From NCBI GenBank assembly GCA_902761665.1, contig CACWLA010000006.1, forward strand, positions 1-64,000: a stretch of 64,000 nucleotides of DNA. Direction: 5' to 3'. Source of the DNA: an uncultured Lachnospiraceae bacterium. GTDB taxonomy: Bacteria > Bacillota > Clostridia > Lachnospirales > Lachnospiraceae. Below are positions 15,766 through 25,112 of the stretch, piece by piece. The position numbers and the translations under genes are program-made. The notes beneath the pieces were generated by a model that was given only the letters and a program-made list of their open reading frames with translations, did no database searches and was not told where the DNA came from. Position 1 is the first letter of the stretch. Every line of letters starts with the position of its first letter.

Positions 15766-17166
15766 TTATTTCATCTCCTCGCTGAGTGCTTTCCGGACCG
15801 TGTCCAGATGCATGGAGTTGGAGCCCTTAAGCAGGACCGCATCGCCGTCGGCGGCGATCTCCAGAAGGATGCGGGCGGCTTCCTTTGCGTCCGCTGCATG
15901 CAGGACCGTTTTTCCTGCTTCGGAAAGCGCCCTGTCGGCTTCTTCCATGGCGGTCCCGACGGTGATGAAAAGATCGACGGGCAGCCCTGCGGCAAATTCA
16001 CCGACCTCGCGGTGCATGGCCGGGCCGTCCGGTCCGAGTTCCAGCATGTCCGCGATCACGGCAATTAGACGGCCCGCCGCGACCCGTGCAAAGGAGGCGA
16101 GCGAAGCCTTCATCGATACCGGATTCGCGTTGTAGGAATCGTCGATCAGCAGCAGTCCGCCGAGAGGGATGCGTTCCCAGCGGCGGGCAAAGCCGCCGAA
16201 AGAGGCCAGTTCTGCTGCCGCATCTTCCGGATCGACGCCCAGCACGGCAGCCGCCGAAAGCGCTGCCAGAGCATCCATGACATGATGCTCACCGGGCACG
16301 GTCAGCTGCACGAAGACCTCTTTTTCCGTCCCGTACAGGGAAGGTGCAAAGACCGCGGTAAAGGAAGCCGTCTCACCGAGATCGATATCCTTCGCCGTGA
16401 CCGCGCAGTCCGGTCCGAGGCCGTAAAACACGGTCCGAAAAGGCTTGTCCTTCGCGAATTCACGCAGGAGCGGCTCGTCGCCGTTTAAGACCGCGGCGCC
16501 GTTTTCCGGCAGGAAGTCCGTGATCTTCATCTTCTCCCGGCAGATGCCTTCGCGGCTGCCGAGGTTCTCGATGTGCGCGACGCCGATGTTCGTCACCAGC
16601 GCGACGTCCGGGCGGACCATGCTGACCAGGCGGTCCATTTCGCCCGGCATGCTGATCCCCATCTCCGCGACCGCAAAATCTGCGGTCTCATCCATGTGGC
16701 AGAGGGTCACGGGCACGCCCAGCTGGCTGTTCATGTTTCTGATCGAAGCGGTCACGCGGCCGCCGGCAGACAGCGCCGTCATGGTCATTTCGCGGGTCGT
16801 GGTCTTTCCCACGCTCCCGGTGACGCCGACAAGCGGCATCTTCAGTTCCTGCTCTCTGCGTACGCGGCCGATCGTCTGGAGGGCTTCAAAGGTATCGTCC
16901 ACCAGGATCACCGCGCGGCCTTCCGGCATGGCTTCCCCGGCGGGAACCGCATCCTCACGCGCCGTCAGGCTGGCCGCAGCGCCCGAGGCAAAGGCGCCGC
17001 CGATGAAGCGGTGCCCGTCGACCTTCTCACCGGGAACCGGTACGAAGAGGTCGTCGCCCAGCATCTCGCGTGAATCAAAGGTGACATGGTGCAGCAGGGT
17101 ATCGGGGTCTCCCATCAGGAGCCGCCCGCCTGTGATCTCACATATCTGTCTTACGGAATATTCCAT
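15766..17166 (-). CDS. murF: UDP-MurNAc-tripeptide--D-Ala-D-Ala ligase
   Basis: A Mur ligase (466 aa) that adds D-Ala-D-Ala to the UDP-MurNAc-tripeptide, the last cytoplasmic step of peptide stem synthesis. The ATP-binding motif is GVTGSVGKTTTREM (about residue 108). The central domain has ADFAVAEMGISMPGEM and NIGVAHIENLGSREGI. The C-terminal domain has DDSYNANPVSMKASL. The frame is open to 17385 but overlaps murE there; the ATG at 17166 gives the usual N-terminus MEYSVRQICEITGG. It sits between murE and priA on one strand. A GC-rich hairpin lies in the gap after murE and may reduce read-through. Confidence 0.97.
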   Translation of the reverse strand: MEYSVRQICEITGGRLLMGDPDTLLHHVTFDSREMLGDDLFVPVPGEKVDGHRFIGGAFASGAAASLTAREDAVPAGEAMPEGRAVILVDDTFEALQTIGRVRREQELKMPLVGVTGSVGKTTTREMTMTALSAGGRVTASIRNMNSQLGVPVTLCHMDETADFAVAEMGISMPGEMDRLVSMVRPDVALVTNIGVAHIENLGSREGICREKMKITDFLPENGAAVLNGDEPLLREFAKDKPFRTVFYGLGPDCAVTAKDIDLGETASFTAVFAPSLYGTEKEVFVQLTVPGEHHVMDALAALSAAAVLGVDPEDAAAELASFGGFARRWERIPLGGLLLIDDSYNANPVSMKASLASFARVAAGRLIAVIADMLELGPDGPAMHREVGEFAAGLPVDLFITVGTAMEEADRALSEAGKTVLHAADAKEAARILLEIAADGDAVLLKGSNSMHLDTVRKALSEEMK

Positions 17167-17202
17167 GATCGCTCTTTCCGGCCGTTCCCGACCGTTTTTT
17201 TG

Positions 17203-17230
17203 AAAAGCGCGGAGCCGACCGGCCCCGCGC
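17203..17230 (-). terminator. Weak terminator-like hairpin between murE and murF
   Basis: GCGCGGGGCC (17221-17230) pairs with GGCTCCGCGC (17207-17216, one G-U), then TTTT on the minus strand. The U-run is short, so partial read-through is likely. Confidence 0.5.
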
Positions 17231-17248
17231 CATTTACCGCTCCCGGCT

Positions 17249-18748
17249 TCAGTTCTCGCCGTACAGAAGCTTGACTGCTTCCAGGATCTCTTCCTTGTCG
17301 GAGAAATGATGGCGCACGCCCTCGATCTCCTGATAATCCTCATGGCCCTTGCCGATGACCGCGATGATGTCACCCTTCTCTGCATGGCTTATCGCATAGC
17401 GGATGGCCTGCCGGCGGTCCGGGATATCCACGTATTCCGCGCCCGTCGGATCAAGGCCGATGTGGATGTCACGGATGATGTCCTCCGCCTTTTCAAAGCG
17501 GGAATTGTCCTCGGTGATGACCGAAAGGTCCGCGTACTTGCCTGCGGCCGCGCCCATCTCATAGCGGCGGTGCGGGTCGCGGTTGCCGCCGCAGCCGAAG
17601 ACCACGACCAGGCGTTTCGGCTTGTAGCTGCGCAGCGTCTCAAGCAGCGTTCTTGCGGACAGGCCGTTGTGCGCGTAGTCGACGATCACGGAGAAATCGC
17701 CGTTCGCGTAGACTTCTTCCATGCGGCCGTCGACCCGGACGTCCGCAAGGCCGCGGGTAATGGCTTCCTCGGGAAGGCCCATGCGGTCTGCCGCCACGGC
17801 TGCCGCCATCGCGTTGTACACGTTGAAGAGACCCGGCATGTCTGCGAAAAATTCCAGGTGGTGGATGCCGTCGACCTTGATGTCGCAGCCCAGCTTGTCG
17901 TTCCGTTTTTCGTATTTGACCTCGGTCAGGCTGTAATCGTCCGCCGGATCCGCGCCGAAGGAAATGATCCTGCAGGTCGCGTTCTTCACCATGGCGAGGT
18001 AGTTCTCATCGTCAGCGTTCAGGATGCCTTCCTTGCAGCGCTGAAAGAGGAGCGCCTTGGACGCACGGTAGTCCGCGAAATCCGGATGTTCCAGACCGCC
18101 GATATGGTCCGGGCTCAGGTTGGTAAACAGGCCGTAATCGAAGGAAATGCCGTCTACGCGGTGGAACTTGAGACCGGAAGACGAGACCTCCATGACCACG
18201 CTGTCAACGCCCTCTTCGACCATCTTGGCGGCGTAGTACTGCAGGGTGTAGGATTCGGGCGTGGTCAGCGTCGTGTCGTAATGCACGCCGTTGATCCTTA
18301 CGCCGTTGGTGCCGATGATGCCCGGGTTCCTGCCGGCAGCCTTCAGGATGCTGACGATCATGTGCGTCACCGTCGTCTTGCCCTTGGTGCCGGTCACACC
18401 GACCACAGTCATCTTATTCATGGGATAGCCGAACCAGGTTGCGGAAAGCGAGGCTAAAGCCACGCGGGCCATTTTCACCTGCAGCACCGTCACGCCTGCG
18501 TCAACGAGCGCGCGCCGGATGACCTCCGAGAGTTCCAGCCAGGGCTTTTCGATCACGACCGCCGCCGCGCCGTTGCGGGCCACGTCCGCAAGGAAAAAGT
18601 GCGCGTCTACCTTCGTACCGCTGATGCAGACAAAGAGCGAACCGTCCCCGACCTTGCGGGAATCGTAGACCAGGCTGGCGATGTCACGGTCAAGCGTGCC
18701 GCGGACAAGCGTGTATTCGGTCTTTTCCAGAAGTTTTGTCAGATACAT
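17249..18748 (-). CDS. murE: UDP-MurNAc-tripeptide synthetase (MurE-type)
   Basis: A Mur ligase (499 aa) that adds the third, diamino acid residue to UDP-MurNAc-dipeptide. The ATP site is GVTGTKGKTTVTHM (about residue 115), then TTPESYTLQ and EVSSSGLKFHRVDG (substrate loop and carbamylated-Lys region). The C-terminal domain has VDYAHNGLSARTLLE and FGCGGNRDPHRR. The residue-selecting motif, DNPR in meso-DAP enzymes, reads DNSR here (TEDNSRFE), so the amino acid added is less certain than usual; meso-DAP is still the likely choice because the Arg is kept. The ATG follows GGGGGAG. It lies 33 bases after ftsK. Confidence 0.95.
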   Translation of the reverse strand: MYLTKLLEKTEYTLVRGTLDRDIASLVYDSRKVGDGSLFVCISGTKVDAHFFLADVARNGAAAVVIEKPWLELSEVIRRALVDAGVTVLQVKMARVALASLSATWFGYPMNKMTVVGVTGTKGKTTVTHMIVSILKAAGRNPGIIGTNGVRINGVHYDTTLTTPESYTLQYYAAKMVEEGVDSVVMEVSSSGLKFHRVDGISFDYGLFTNLSPDHIGGLEHPDFADYRASKALLFQRCKEGILNADDENYLAMVKNATCRIISFGADPADDYSLTEVKYEKRNDKLGCDIKVDGIHHLEFFADMPGLFNVYNAMAAAVAADRMGLPEEAITRGLADVRVDGRMEEVYANGDFSVIVDYAHNGLSARTLLETLRSYKPKRLVVVFGCGGNRDPHRRYEMGAAAGKYADLSVITEDNSRFEKAEDIIRDIHIGLDPTGAEYVDIPDRRQAIRYAISHAEKGDIIAVIGKGHEDYQEIEGVRHHFSDKEEILEAVKLLYGEN

Positions 18749-18781
18749 TATGTCTCCCCCACTGTGTCCGGAGATCTCCGG

Positions 18782-21700
18782 TCAGTCATATCCGTTTTCG
18801 TGTTTCCAATCGGCAAACTGTACCGCATCCATCATGATCTCACGGGACTTGGTACCGTTGTCCTTGCCGACGATGCCGGCATCTGCCAGCTGGTCCATCA
18901 GGCGCGCTGCCCGGTTGAAGCCAATGCGGAAAATACGCTGCAGGTTGCCGATGGACGCTTTTTCACTGTCGATGATGTAATCTGCTGCCTTGATGAAGAG
19001 CTCGTCGCGTTCATCCTCTACCGGATGCTCGCGTTCGACCGGATCATTCATCCAGCTGCGGTTCTGCCGCGCCATTTCCTCCTGGCTGACGCCGCCCTGC
19101 TTCTTCCAGAAGTCGGTCACGGCGGCGATCTCATCGTCACTCACGAAGCAGCCCTGCACACGCACAGGCTTCGGATAGCCGGTCGGATAGAACAGCATGT
19201 CGCCCTTGCCGAGCAGTTTTTCCGCGCCGTTCATGTCAAGGATGATGCGGGAATCCAGCGAACTGGAGACCGCAAAGGCGATGCGGGACTGCACGTTGGC
19301 CTTGATCAGGCCGGTAATGACGTTTGCGCTCGGGCGCTGCGTGGCCAGAACGAGGTGCATGCCTGCAGCCCGGGCGAGCTGCGCCAGGCGGCAGATGGAC
19401 TGCTCCACGTCCGCGGAGGCGACCATCATGAGGTCGGCAAACTCGTCGACGATCACGACGATCTGCGGCAGCGGCTGATACTGTTCGCTGTCAAATTCCT
19501 CAGGGTTGTCGCGGAGTTTGGCATTGTAGCTCTTGATGTCGCGGACATTCAGGTCGGCGAAAAGCTTGTAGCGGCGGGTCATTTCCTTCACGGCGCCGGC
19601 GAGGGCGTCTGCCGCGAGCTTCGGATCGGTCACGACCGGGATCCTGAGGTGCGGAATGCCGTTGTAGACCCCCAGTTCGACCACCTTGGGGTCGATCATG
19701 ATGAGCTGGACCTCATCCGGCTTTGCCCGGTACAGAAGGCTCATGATGATGCTGTTGATGCAGACGGACTTGCCGGAACCGGTCGAGCCCGCGATCAGCA
19801 GATGCGGCATCTTGGCAAGGTCGGTGACCATGATCTGGCCGCCGATGTCCTGACCGACTGCGAAGGCGATCTTGGAATTCACCCGGCGGAATTCCTCGGA
19901 TTCGATCACGTTCCGCAGGAAAACGGTCTGGTTTTCGGCGTTCGGGACTTCGATGCCGACCGCGGATTTGCCCGGGATGGGCGCTTCAATACGGACGTCG
20001 GTCACGGCAAGCGCCAGTTTGATATCGTCGGCGAGCGAGGCGATGCGGTTCACGCGCACGCCCTGCTCGGGCTTCAGTTCATAACGCGTCACGGAAGGGC
20101 CGCAGGACACATCGGTCACGGTCGCCGCGACACCGAACTCATTCAGCGTATCTTCGAGGATCTTGGCTGTTCGGCGCAGATCACTCTCCTTCATGCCGGA
20201 AGAGTTCCGGCCGCGGTTCAGGAGGCTCGTCGGCGGCAGTCTGTATTCCCTGTGCGGGACACTGTCCTTCGGGAGTTCCGCTGCCGCAGGGCTGCTGCCT
20301 GCGTTCTGGAGCGGTGCCTTGCCGGCGGAAATGCCTTTTCCGGCCACGGCAACACCTTTGCCGGCCGAAGGCTTTGCTTCCGGCGTAAAAGTCGCGCTGC
20401 CCGAGCCGCTTCGGTCCTTATCGGTATTCCAGATGGAGTCATTCTTCGTTGCGACCGTATCCCTGCCGGCTTCCTGCATTCTTGCGGAGATGAGGCGGGG
20501 ATCTTCGAATCCGTCGCCGTCATCGGACAGGCCTGTCTCGACGATCGGTTTTGCCGCGGCAGCCGGAACGAACGTATCCCGGGTCTGCTTACCCGCAGAG
20601 GCAGATGACGCCGGCGCGGAATTCACGGCAGAGCCTTCCGCCGCGGGCTGCCCGATGATCTCTTCCGTTTCGCCGAAAGCGCGGTCTCCGCCCGGCTGGC
20701 TGTACTGGCTGATCCGAAGGTCGGGCTTCGGAAGGGCAGCCGGTTTCTGTGCTGTCTTATCTTCTGCGGTGCTGCTTTCCGCTGCCGCCTTATCTTTCAC
20801 GCGGTCGCCGTAACCCTGGGCGATGCGGCCCGTAGCCTTGTATTCCGAGGCCTGCATGTTGTCTCTGCCGGCCATCACGATATCGTCCGAATATAATTCA
20901 CGCCGCCCGGAGGAAGCGCCGGCCGCTCCCGCGTCCAGTGCGCCGATCTCCCGGATGGTGCGGGTATCTTTCTTCACGCCCCGGCTCTCATCCATTTCGT
21001 TCATGAGGGCGCCGAGCGGCGAACCGCTGCTCAGAATGCCTTCGTGACCGTCCTGTTTTTCCTGCTGGAAGCCGGAAGCCTGCGTGCCGTACTTGCGGTC
21101 GGCATCCTCTTTCGACTTTGCCCTGGCACGGTCCTCCGCCTGCTGTTTCAGGCGGCTTTCCTGTTCTTTCCGTAGAGACGGACTGACGAACGTGTCGGCT
21201 TTGCGCTGCACTTCGTTCAGTTTCACGGGCTGCAGCCTTGCGGCTGCTTCTTCTGCTTTCTGCCTTTCCTCCTGCTGCGCGGCAAGCTTCGCCATCACGG
21301 CTTTCCGCTCTTCCTCTTCCGCTTTCGCGCGCGCCGCTCTTTCCTCGGCTTTTGCGCGTTCACGTTCTTCCAGGCGCAGCTGCGCGTTCAGGCGGCGTTC
21401 TTCCGCTGCGCTGCGGTAGCGGGTGTTCTCATCGCGGATGGAATTCACGACTTTGCTGCCTTTGCGGCCGAGCGCCGTGAGGAGTGCCTTTCCGAAGAGC
21501 AGCATCAGCCCGCCGAGGAACAGGGCAGTCAGGACGATCCACGTGCCGGTCTTTCCGAGCGGGGTGACCAGGAGCTTGCACCACAGGCCGCCGAAGAGGC
21601 CTCCGGAAGCCTGAACAGGCCTGCCCCTCCGGTAATACGCCGCCAGGTCGGGCAGAAGGCCGCCTTTGCTGCCGGCCAGTTCAAAGGCACCGGCGAGGAG

Positions 21701-22093
21701 CGTGAGCATCACGAAAGCGAGGAGCACCTTGCCCCAGGCATGGGCAGGATACTCGCCTGCCAGAAGAAGCAGGAAGATCGCCGAGAGCAGAATGAAGAAA
21801 GGAAAGACGTAGGCCAGCGATCCGAAAACACCGAATTCAAAGCCCGCCAGACTCTTTCCGATGGATCCGACGCGGTCAAAAAGCGCAAGGAACAGAAGGA
21901 TCGTGACGACCATGGCCGCGAGAAGGATGAGGTCCTTTCGGATCTCCTGTTTTCTCTTCTGCCTGGTCAGCGTCTCCTTCCTCTTTTCTGCGCTGTTCTT
22001 TCCTGTTTTTGCCGCGGAAGAGCGCTTTGCCGTGCTCTTTTTTCCCCCGGCCGTACTTTTATTTGCTGTTGTTTTTTTCTTGCCTGATGCCAA
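18782..22093 (-). CDS. FtsK/SpoIIIE-family DNA translocase
   Basis: A membrane-anchored chromosome pump (1103 aa). A Lys/Ser-rich N-terminus is followed by four hydrophobic segments (about residues 55-205), then an Ala/Glu/Arg-rich coiled linker of about 400 residues that is likely disordered, then the FtsK alpha/beta motor with Walker A GSTGSGKSVCI (about 765-775) and Walker B IVDEFADLMM, and finally a gamma winged-helix domain (ASIGNLQRIFRIGFNRAARLMDQL). The start is TTG at 22091-22093, eight bases after GGAGG. In spore formers this protein moves DNA into the forespore; sporulation cannot be inferred from this gene alone. It heads the ftsK-murE-murF-priA-def cluster. Confidence 0.96.
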   Translation of the reverse strand: MASGKKKTTANKSTAGGKKSTAKRSSAAKTGKNSAEKRKETLTRQKRKQEIRKDLILLAAMVVTILLFLALFDRVGSIGKSLAGFEFGVFGSLAYVFPFFILLSAIFLLLLAGEYPAHAWGKVLLAFVMLTLLAGAFELAGSKGGLLPDLAAYYRRGRPVQASGGLFGGLWCKLLVTPLGKTGTWIVLTALFLGGLMLLFGKALLTALGRKGSKVVNSIRDENTRYRSAAEERRLNAQLRLEERERAKAEERAARAKAEEEERKAVMAKLAAQQEERQKAEEAAARLQPVKLNEVQRKADTFVSPSLRKEQESRLKQQAEDRARAKSKEDADRKYGTQASGFQQEKQDGHEGILSSGSPLGALMNEMDESRGVKKDTRTIREIGALDAGAAGASSGRRELYSDDIVMAGRDNMQASEYKATGRIAQGYGDRVKDKAAAESSTAEDKTAQKPAALPKPDLRISQYSQPGGDRAFGETEEIIGQPAAEGSAVNSAPASSASAGKQTRDTFVPAAAAKPIVETGLSDDGDGFEDPRLISARMQEAGRDTVATKNDSIWNTDKDRSGSGSATFTPEAKPSAGKGVAVAGKGISAGKAPLQNAGSSPAAAELPKDSVPHREYRLPPTSLLNRGRNSSGMKESDLRRTAKILEDTLNEFGVAATVTDVSCGPSVTRYELKPEQGVRVNRIASLADDIKLALAVTDVRIEAPIPGKSAVGIEVPNAENQTVFLRNVIESEEFRRVNSKIAFAVGQDIGGQIMVTDLAKMPHLLIAGSTGSGKSVCINSIIMSLLYRAKPDEVQLIMIDPKVVELGVYNGIPHLRIPVVTDPKLAADALAGAVKEMTRRYKLFADLNVRDIKSYNAKLRDNPEEFDSEQYQPLPQIVVIVDEFADLMMVASADVEQSICRLAQLARAAGMHLVLATQRPSANVITGLIKANVQSRIAFAVSSSLDSRIILDMNGAEKLLGKGDMLFYPTGYPKPVRVQGCFVSDDEIAAVTDFWKKQGGVSQEEMARQNRSWMNDPVEREHPVEDERDELFIKAADYIIDSEKASIGNLQRIFRIGFNRAARLMDQLADAGIVGKDNGTKSREIMMDAVQFADWKHENGYD

Positions 22094-22143
22094 AAAACCA
22101 ACCTCCGCATTTCAAAAAGCTATGGCTGCCCATAGATAGTCAT

Positions 22144-22172
22144 ATTGTACCTGATTTCTCCGGTTTTGTAAA
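22144..22172 (-). promoter_or_regulatory. Promoter of the ftsK gene cluster
   Basis: -35 TTTACA (22167-22172), 17-base spacer, -10 TACAAT (22144-22149). Start expected about 45 bases before the TTG start codon. Confidence 0.75.
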
Positions 22173-22341
22173 GGAATAAAATCGTCCGCCGGCAGAGTTC
22201 CCGCAAAGCGGGAAAACGTTTCCTTGCCCTGTCCGTAATTATTAAATTTTCATAAACCGGGACGCCGTTCTCAGACAGATTGTATTATTGGTGTAAGCAA
22301 CTTCACTCATGACAGTTTTCCGAAAAAAGGAGACGTTTACG

Positions 22342-23727
22342 ATGAAAGCAAGAAAGAATAAATCCGTCCGCGCGCTCGCGCTGCTGCTGATCCTCAGCAT
22401 GCTCTTATCTCTTGCCGGCTGCGGAAGCGCGCCTGCCCCGACGAATGCCCCGGAAAGCAGCAGGGCAAGTACTGCAGCGGACCCTTCCGTCCCCTCTTCC
22501 GATCCGGCAATCAATCCCGTGAAACCTTCTCCCGGCACCGTGAAGGCCGGCAATCTCATCGAGGGCATCAGCGCCGAAGCGGTCCAGGGAAAAGAAGCTG
22601 ACGAAGCATTCACCTCCTCCCAGTACCGCTTCGCGGCCGACTTCCTGCGCCGCTCCTATGAGAAGGACGGCGGCAACTGCCTGGTCTCTCCGCTTTCCGT
22701 CGTGCTCGCGCTCGCGATGACTGCGAACGGCGCCGCGAATGAGACCCTCTCCCAGATGCTGGACGTGATCGGCAAAGGCCTCTCCATGGATGACCTCAAC
22801 GCCTATCTGTATCAGTACGTGAAGAGCCTTCCTTCAGGCGAGAAAGCGAAGCTCGCCGTCGCGAACTCCATCTGGCTGAACGATAAGGAAGGCTTCAGCG
22901 TCCTTGACGAGTTCCTGAAGAAGGACGTTTCCTGGTACGGCGCGGACGTTTACAAGCTGCCTTTCAACGATTCTGCCGTGAAAGAAGTGAACGGCTGGGT
23001 CACGAAGAACACCGACAGCATGATCAAGAAGATCATCGACCGTCTGAACGAGGATGACCGCATGCTCCTCATCAACGCGATCTGCTTTGACGCAAAATGG
23101 TCGGATCCCTACACGGAATATGACGTGCGCGATTCGTCCTTTACCCGCGCCGACGGCTCAAAAGAGACGGTCAGCATGATGTACGATACGGGATATGACT
23201 ATTATGCCGGCGATGACTACACCGGCTTTGCCAAGTACTACGAAGGAAGCGGCTACTATTTCGCAGGGATCCTCCCGGACAAGGATGTCGGTCTGGACAG
23301 TTTCATTGCCGAACTGGATGAAGAAAAGCTGTCAGCCATCCTCGGCAGTGCGACCCGGACGAAGGTGATCTCCGGTCTTCCGAAATTCAGTTACGACTAT
23401 TCCGCAAGCCTGAAGCCGCTGCTGGAAGGCATGGGCATGAAGAACGCTTTCGTCGATGACATGACCCGCCCTGACTTTGCCGATTTCTCCCTCATCAGCG
23501 AAACGAATCCGCTTTACGTCAGCGACGTCATCCACAAGACCTTCATCGACGTGACCGAAGCCGGGACCCGTGCGGCTGCCGTAACGGCCGTGGAGATGGC
23601 GCAAGCGACGGCCATGCCGACCGAACCGCCGAAACAGGTCATCCTCGACCGTCCCTTCCTCTACATGATCGTCGACACTGAAACCGACCTGCCCATCTTC
23701 ATCGGAACCGTGAATTCGGTTGAGTAA
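22342..23727 (+). CDS. Secreted lipoprotein serpin, copy A
   Basis: A serine-protease-inhibitor fold protein (461 aa) anchored by a lipobox (SLAGC, Cys27), with a Ser/Pro/Ala-rich linker (28-75). Serpin landmarks: NCLVSPLSVVLALAMTANGA (helix B), NAICFDAKWSDPY (strand 3A), and the reactive-centre hinge EAGTRAAAVTAV (about residue 405) followed by RPFLYMIVDTETDLPIFIGTVN. The hinge is of the inhibitory kind (small residues at P14-P8), although Arg sits at P13. Counting 17 residues from the hinge Glu puts Ala-Thr at P1-P1', suggesting an elastase-like target; the loop is several residues longer than in alpha-1-antitrypsin, so the position is uncertain. The ATG at 22342 follows AAAGGAGA. It is followed 30 bases later by a close paralog. 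Confidence 0.93.
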   Translation: MKARKNKSVRALALLLILSMLLSLAGCGSAPAPTNAPESSRASTAADPSVPSSDPAINPVKPSPGTVKAGNLIEGISAEAVQGKEADEAFTSSQYRFAADFLRRSYEKDGGNCLVSPLSVVLALAMTANGAANETLSQMLDVIGKGLSMDDLNAYLYQYVKSLPSGEKAKLAVANSIWLNDKEGFSVLDEFLKKDVSWYGADVYKLPFNDSAVKEVNGWVTKNTDSMIKKIIDRLNEDDRMLLINAICFDAKWSDPYTEYDVRDSSFTRADGSKETVSMMYDTGYDYYAGDDYTGFAKYYEGSGYYFAGILPDKDVGLDSFIAELDEEKLSAILGSATRTKVISGLPKFSYDYSASLKPLLEGMGMKNAFVDDMTRPDFADFSLISETNPLYVSDVIHKTFIDVTEAGTRAAAVTAVEMAQATAMPTEPPKQVILDRPFLYMIVDTETDLPIFIGTVNSVE

Positions 23728-23757
23728 GCAGGAACCGCAAGAAAGGAATTTTCCGTC

Positions 23758-25002
23758 ATGAAACTTCATTGCGTATTCCGCCGCATCACCGCCCTGCTTC
23801 TTTCCCTCTGCCTGCTGTTCTCCCTTACCGCCTGCGGATCAGGCAGCGCGCAGGCCGGGAACCTCCTCGAGGGCATCCGGCCGGCTGAGGCAAAAGGCAA
23901 GGCAGCCGACAGCAGGTTCACATCTTCCCAGTACGCTTTCGCCGCGGATCTCATGAAAGGAACCTATAAGAAGGACTGCAACTGTCTCGTTTCGCCGCTT
24001 TCCGTCGTCCTGGCCCTTGCCATGACCGCGAACGGTGCCGCCGGTGATACCCTCACCCAGATGCTTAACGTGATCGGCGGCGGCTGCGAGCTTTCCGACC
24101 TGAACGCCTACCTGTATCAGTACGTGAAGGATCTTCCGACAAACGATAAGGTGAAAATGCACATCGCCGACTCCATCTGGCTGAACGACCGTGATGACTT
24201 CACCGTACGGAACGAGTTTCTGTCAGACTGTGCGGGCTGGTACGACGCGGCCGTGTACAAGCTGCCCTTCGATGATTCCGCCGTGAAGGAGATCAACGGC
24301 TGGGTCTCGAAAAACACGGACGACATGATCAAAAAGATCGTGGAAAGCATCGGTCCCAACGACCGCATGATGCTCCTTAACGCCATCTGCTTCGATGCGA
24401 AGTGGCTGCTTTCCTTTAACGGCAGCCCGGAAGCCGCATTCACCCGGGCGGACGGTGAAAAGGAAAAAGCCGCAATGATGTATTCCCTGGAAGGGGAATA
24501 TTACGAAGGGGACGGATATGTCGGCTTTTCGAAGCCGTATGCGAGCGGCTATAAGTTCGTGGGTATCCTGCCGGATGAGAACGTTTCCCTTGACGCTTTC
24601 ATTGCCGGGCTTGACGGCGAAAAGCTTTCGGCCATGCTTGGCAGCGCAGTCAGGACGGACGTACGGATCGGCCTCCCGAAATTTACTTACCGATTCGGTA
24701 CAAGTCTTGCCCACTGCCTGAAGGATCTGGGCATGAATGACGCTTTCGGTCCGGCAGCGGATTTCTCACCGATGAGCAGCGATACGGATCTTTACGTCAG
24801 CGGTGTTGAGCACATGACTTTCATCGAAGTGACTGAGGCCGGCACCCGCGCGGCAGCCGTCACGGGCGTGACGATGGCTGCCAAGTCTGCATCCCCCGCC
24901 CAGCCGAAGTCTGTGATCCTCGACCGCCCCTTCTTCTACATGATCGTAGATACCGCAAACAATCTGCCCGTCTTCATCGGCGCCGTGAACTCGGTGAAGT
25001 AA
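23758..25002 (+). CDS. Secreted lipoprotein serpin, copy B
   Basis: Tandem paralog of the preceding serpin (414 aa). Lipobox SLTAC (Cys26), with a much shorter linker than copy A. Same landmarks: NCLVSPLSVVLALAMTANGA, NAICFDAKWLLSF, the hinge EAGTRAAAVTGV (about residue 358) and RPFFYMIVDTANNLPVFIG. The reactive loop beyond the hinge differs: the P1-P1' count gives Lys-Ser, which would favour trypsin-like proteases. The framework is well conserved while the loop has changed, the pattern of functional divergence after duplication. The two genes are co-directional and probably one transcript ending at the strong terminator 25021-25051. The protease targeted is unknown. Confidence 0.93.
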   Translation: MKLHCVFRRITALLLSLCLLFSLTACGSGSAQAGNLLEGIRPAEAKGKAADSRFTSSQYAFAADLMKGTYKKDCNCLVSPLSVVLALAMTANGAAGDTLTQMLNVIGGGCELSDLNAYLYQYVKDLPTNDKVKMHIADSIWLNDRDDFTVRNEFLSDCAGWYDAAVYKLPFDDSAVKEINGWVSKNTDDMIKKIVESIGPNDRMMLLNAICFDAKWLLSFNGSPEAAFTRADGEKEKAAMMYSLEGEYYEGDGYVGFSKPYASGYKFVGILPDENVSLDAFIAGLDGEKLSAMLGSAVRTDVRIGLPKFTYRFGTSLAHCLKDLGMNDAFGPAADFSPMSSDTDLYVSGVEHMTFIEVTEAGTRAAAVTGVTMAAKSASPAQPKSVILDRPFFYMIVDTANNLPVFIGAVNSVK

Positions 25003-25020
25003 AAGGGGAAAAAACGAAAA

Positions 25021-25051
25021 GGAAGCCGCCCGGCCGGGCGGCTTCCTTTTT
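25021..25051. terminator. Bidirectional terminator between the serpins and maf
   Basis: A 12-bp perfect GC-rich stem (GGAAGCCGCCCG with CGGGCGGCTTCC, 25021-25046). T-run on the plus strand; TTTTCGTTTT on the minus strand. Serves the convergent serpin and maf transcripts. Confidence 0.92.
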
Positions 25052-25112
25052 GTCTCGCGCGGTCATCCCGCAGTCTTTCGTGCTCATTCAGCGGTCTTCC
25101 CGCAGTCGAGGG

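Noticed and set aside
18599..20608. A 669-codon open frame on the plus strand
   Set aside because: It lies opposite the murE/ftsK genes. No domain could be recognised and it has the His/Asp-rich composition typical of antisense frames.
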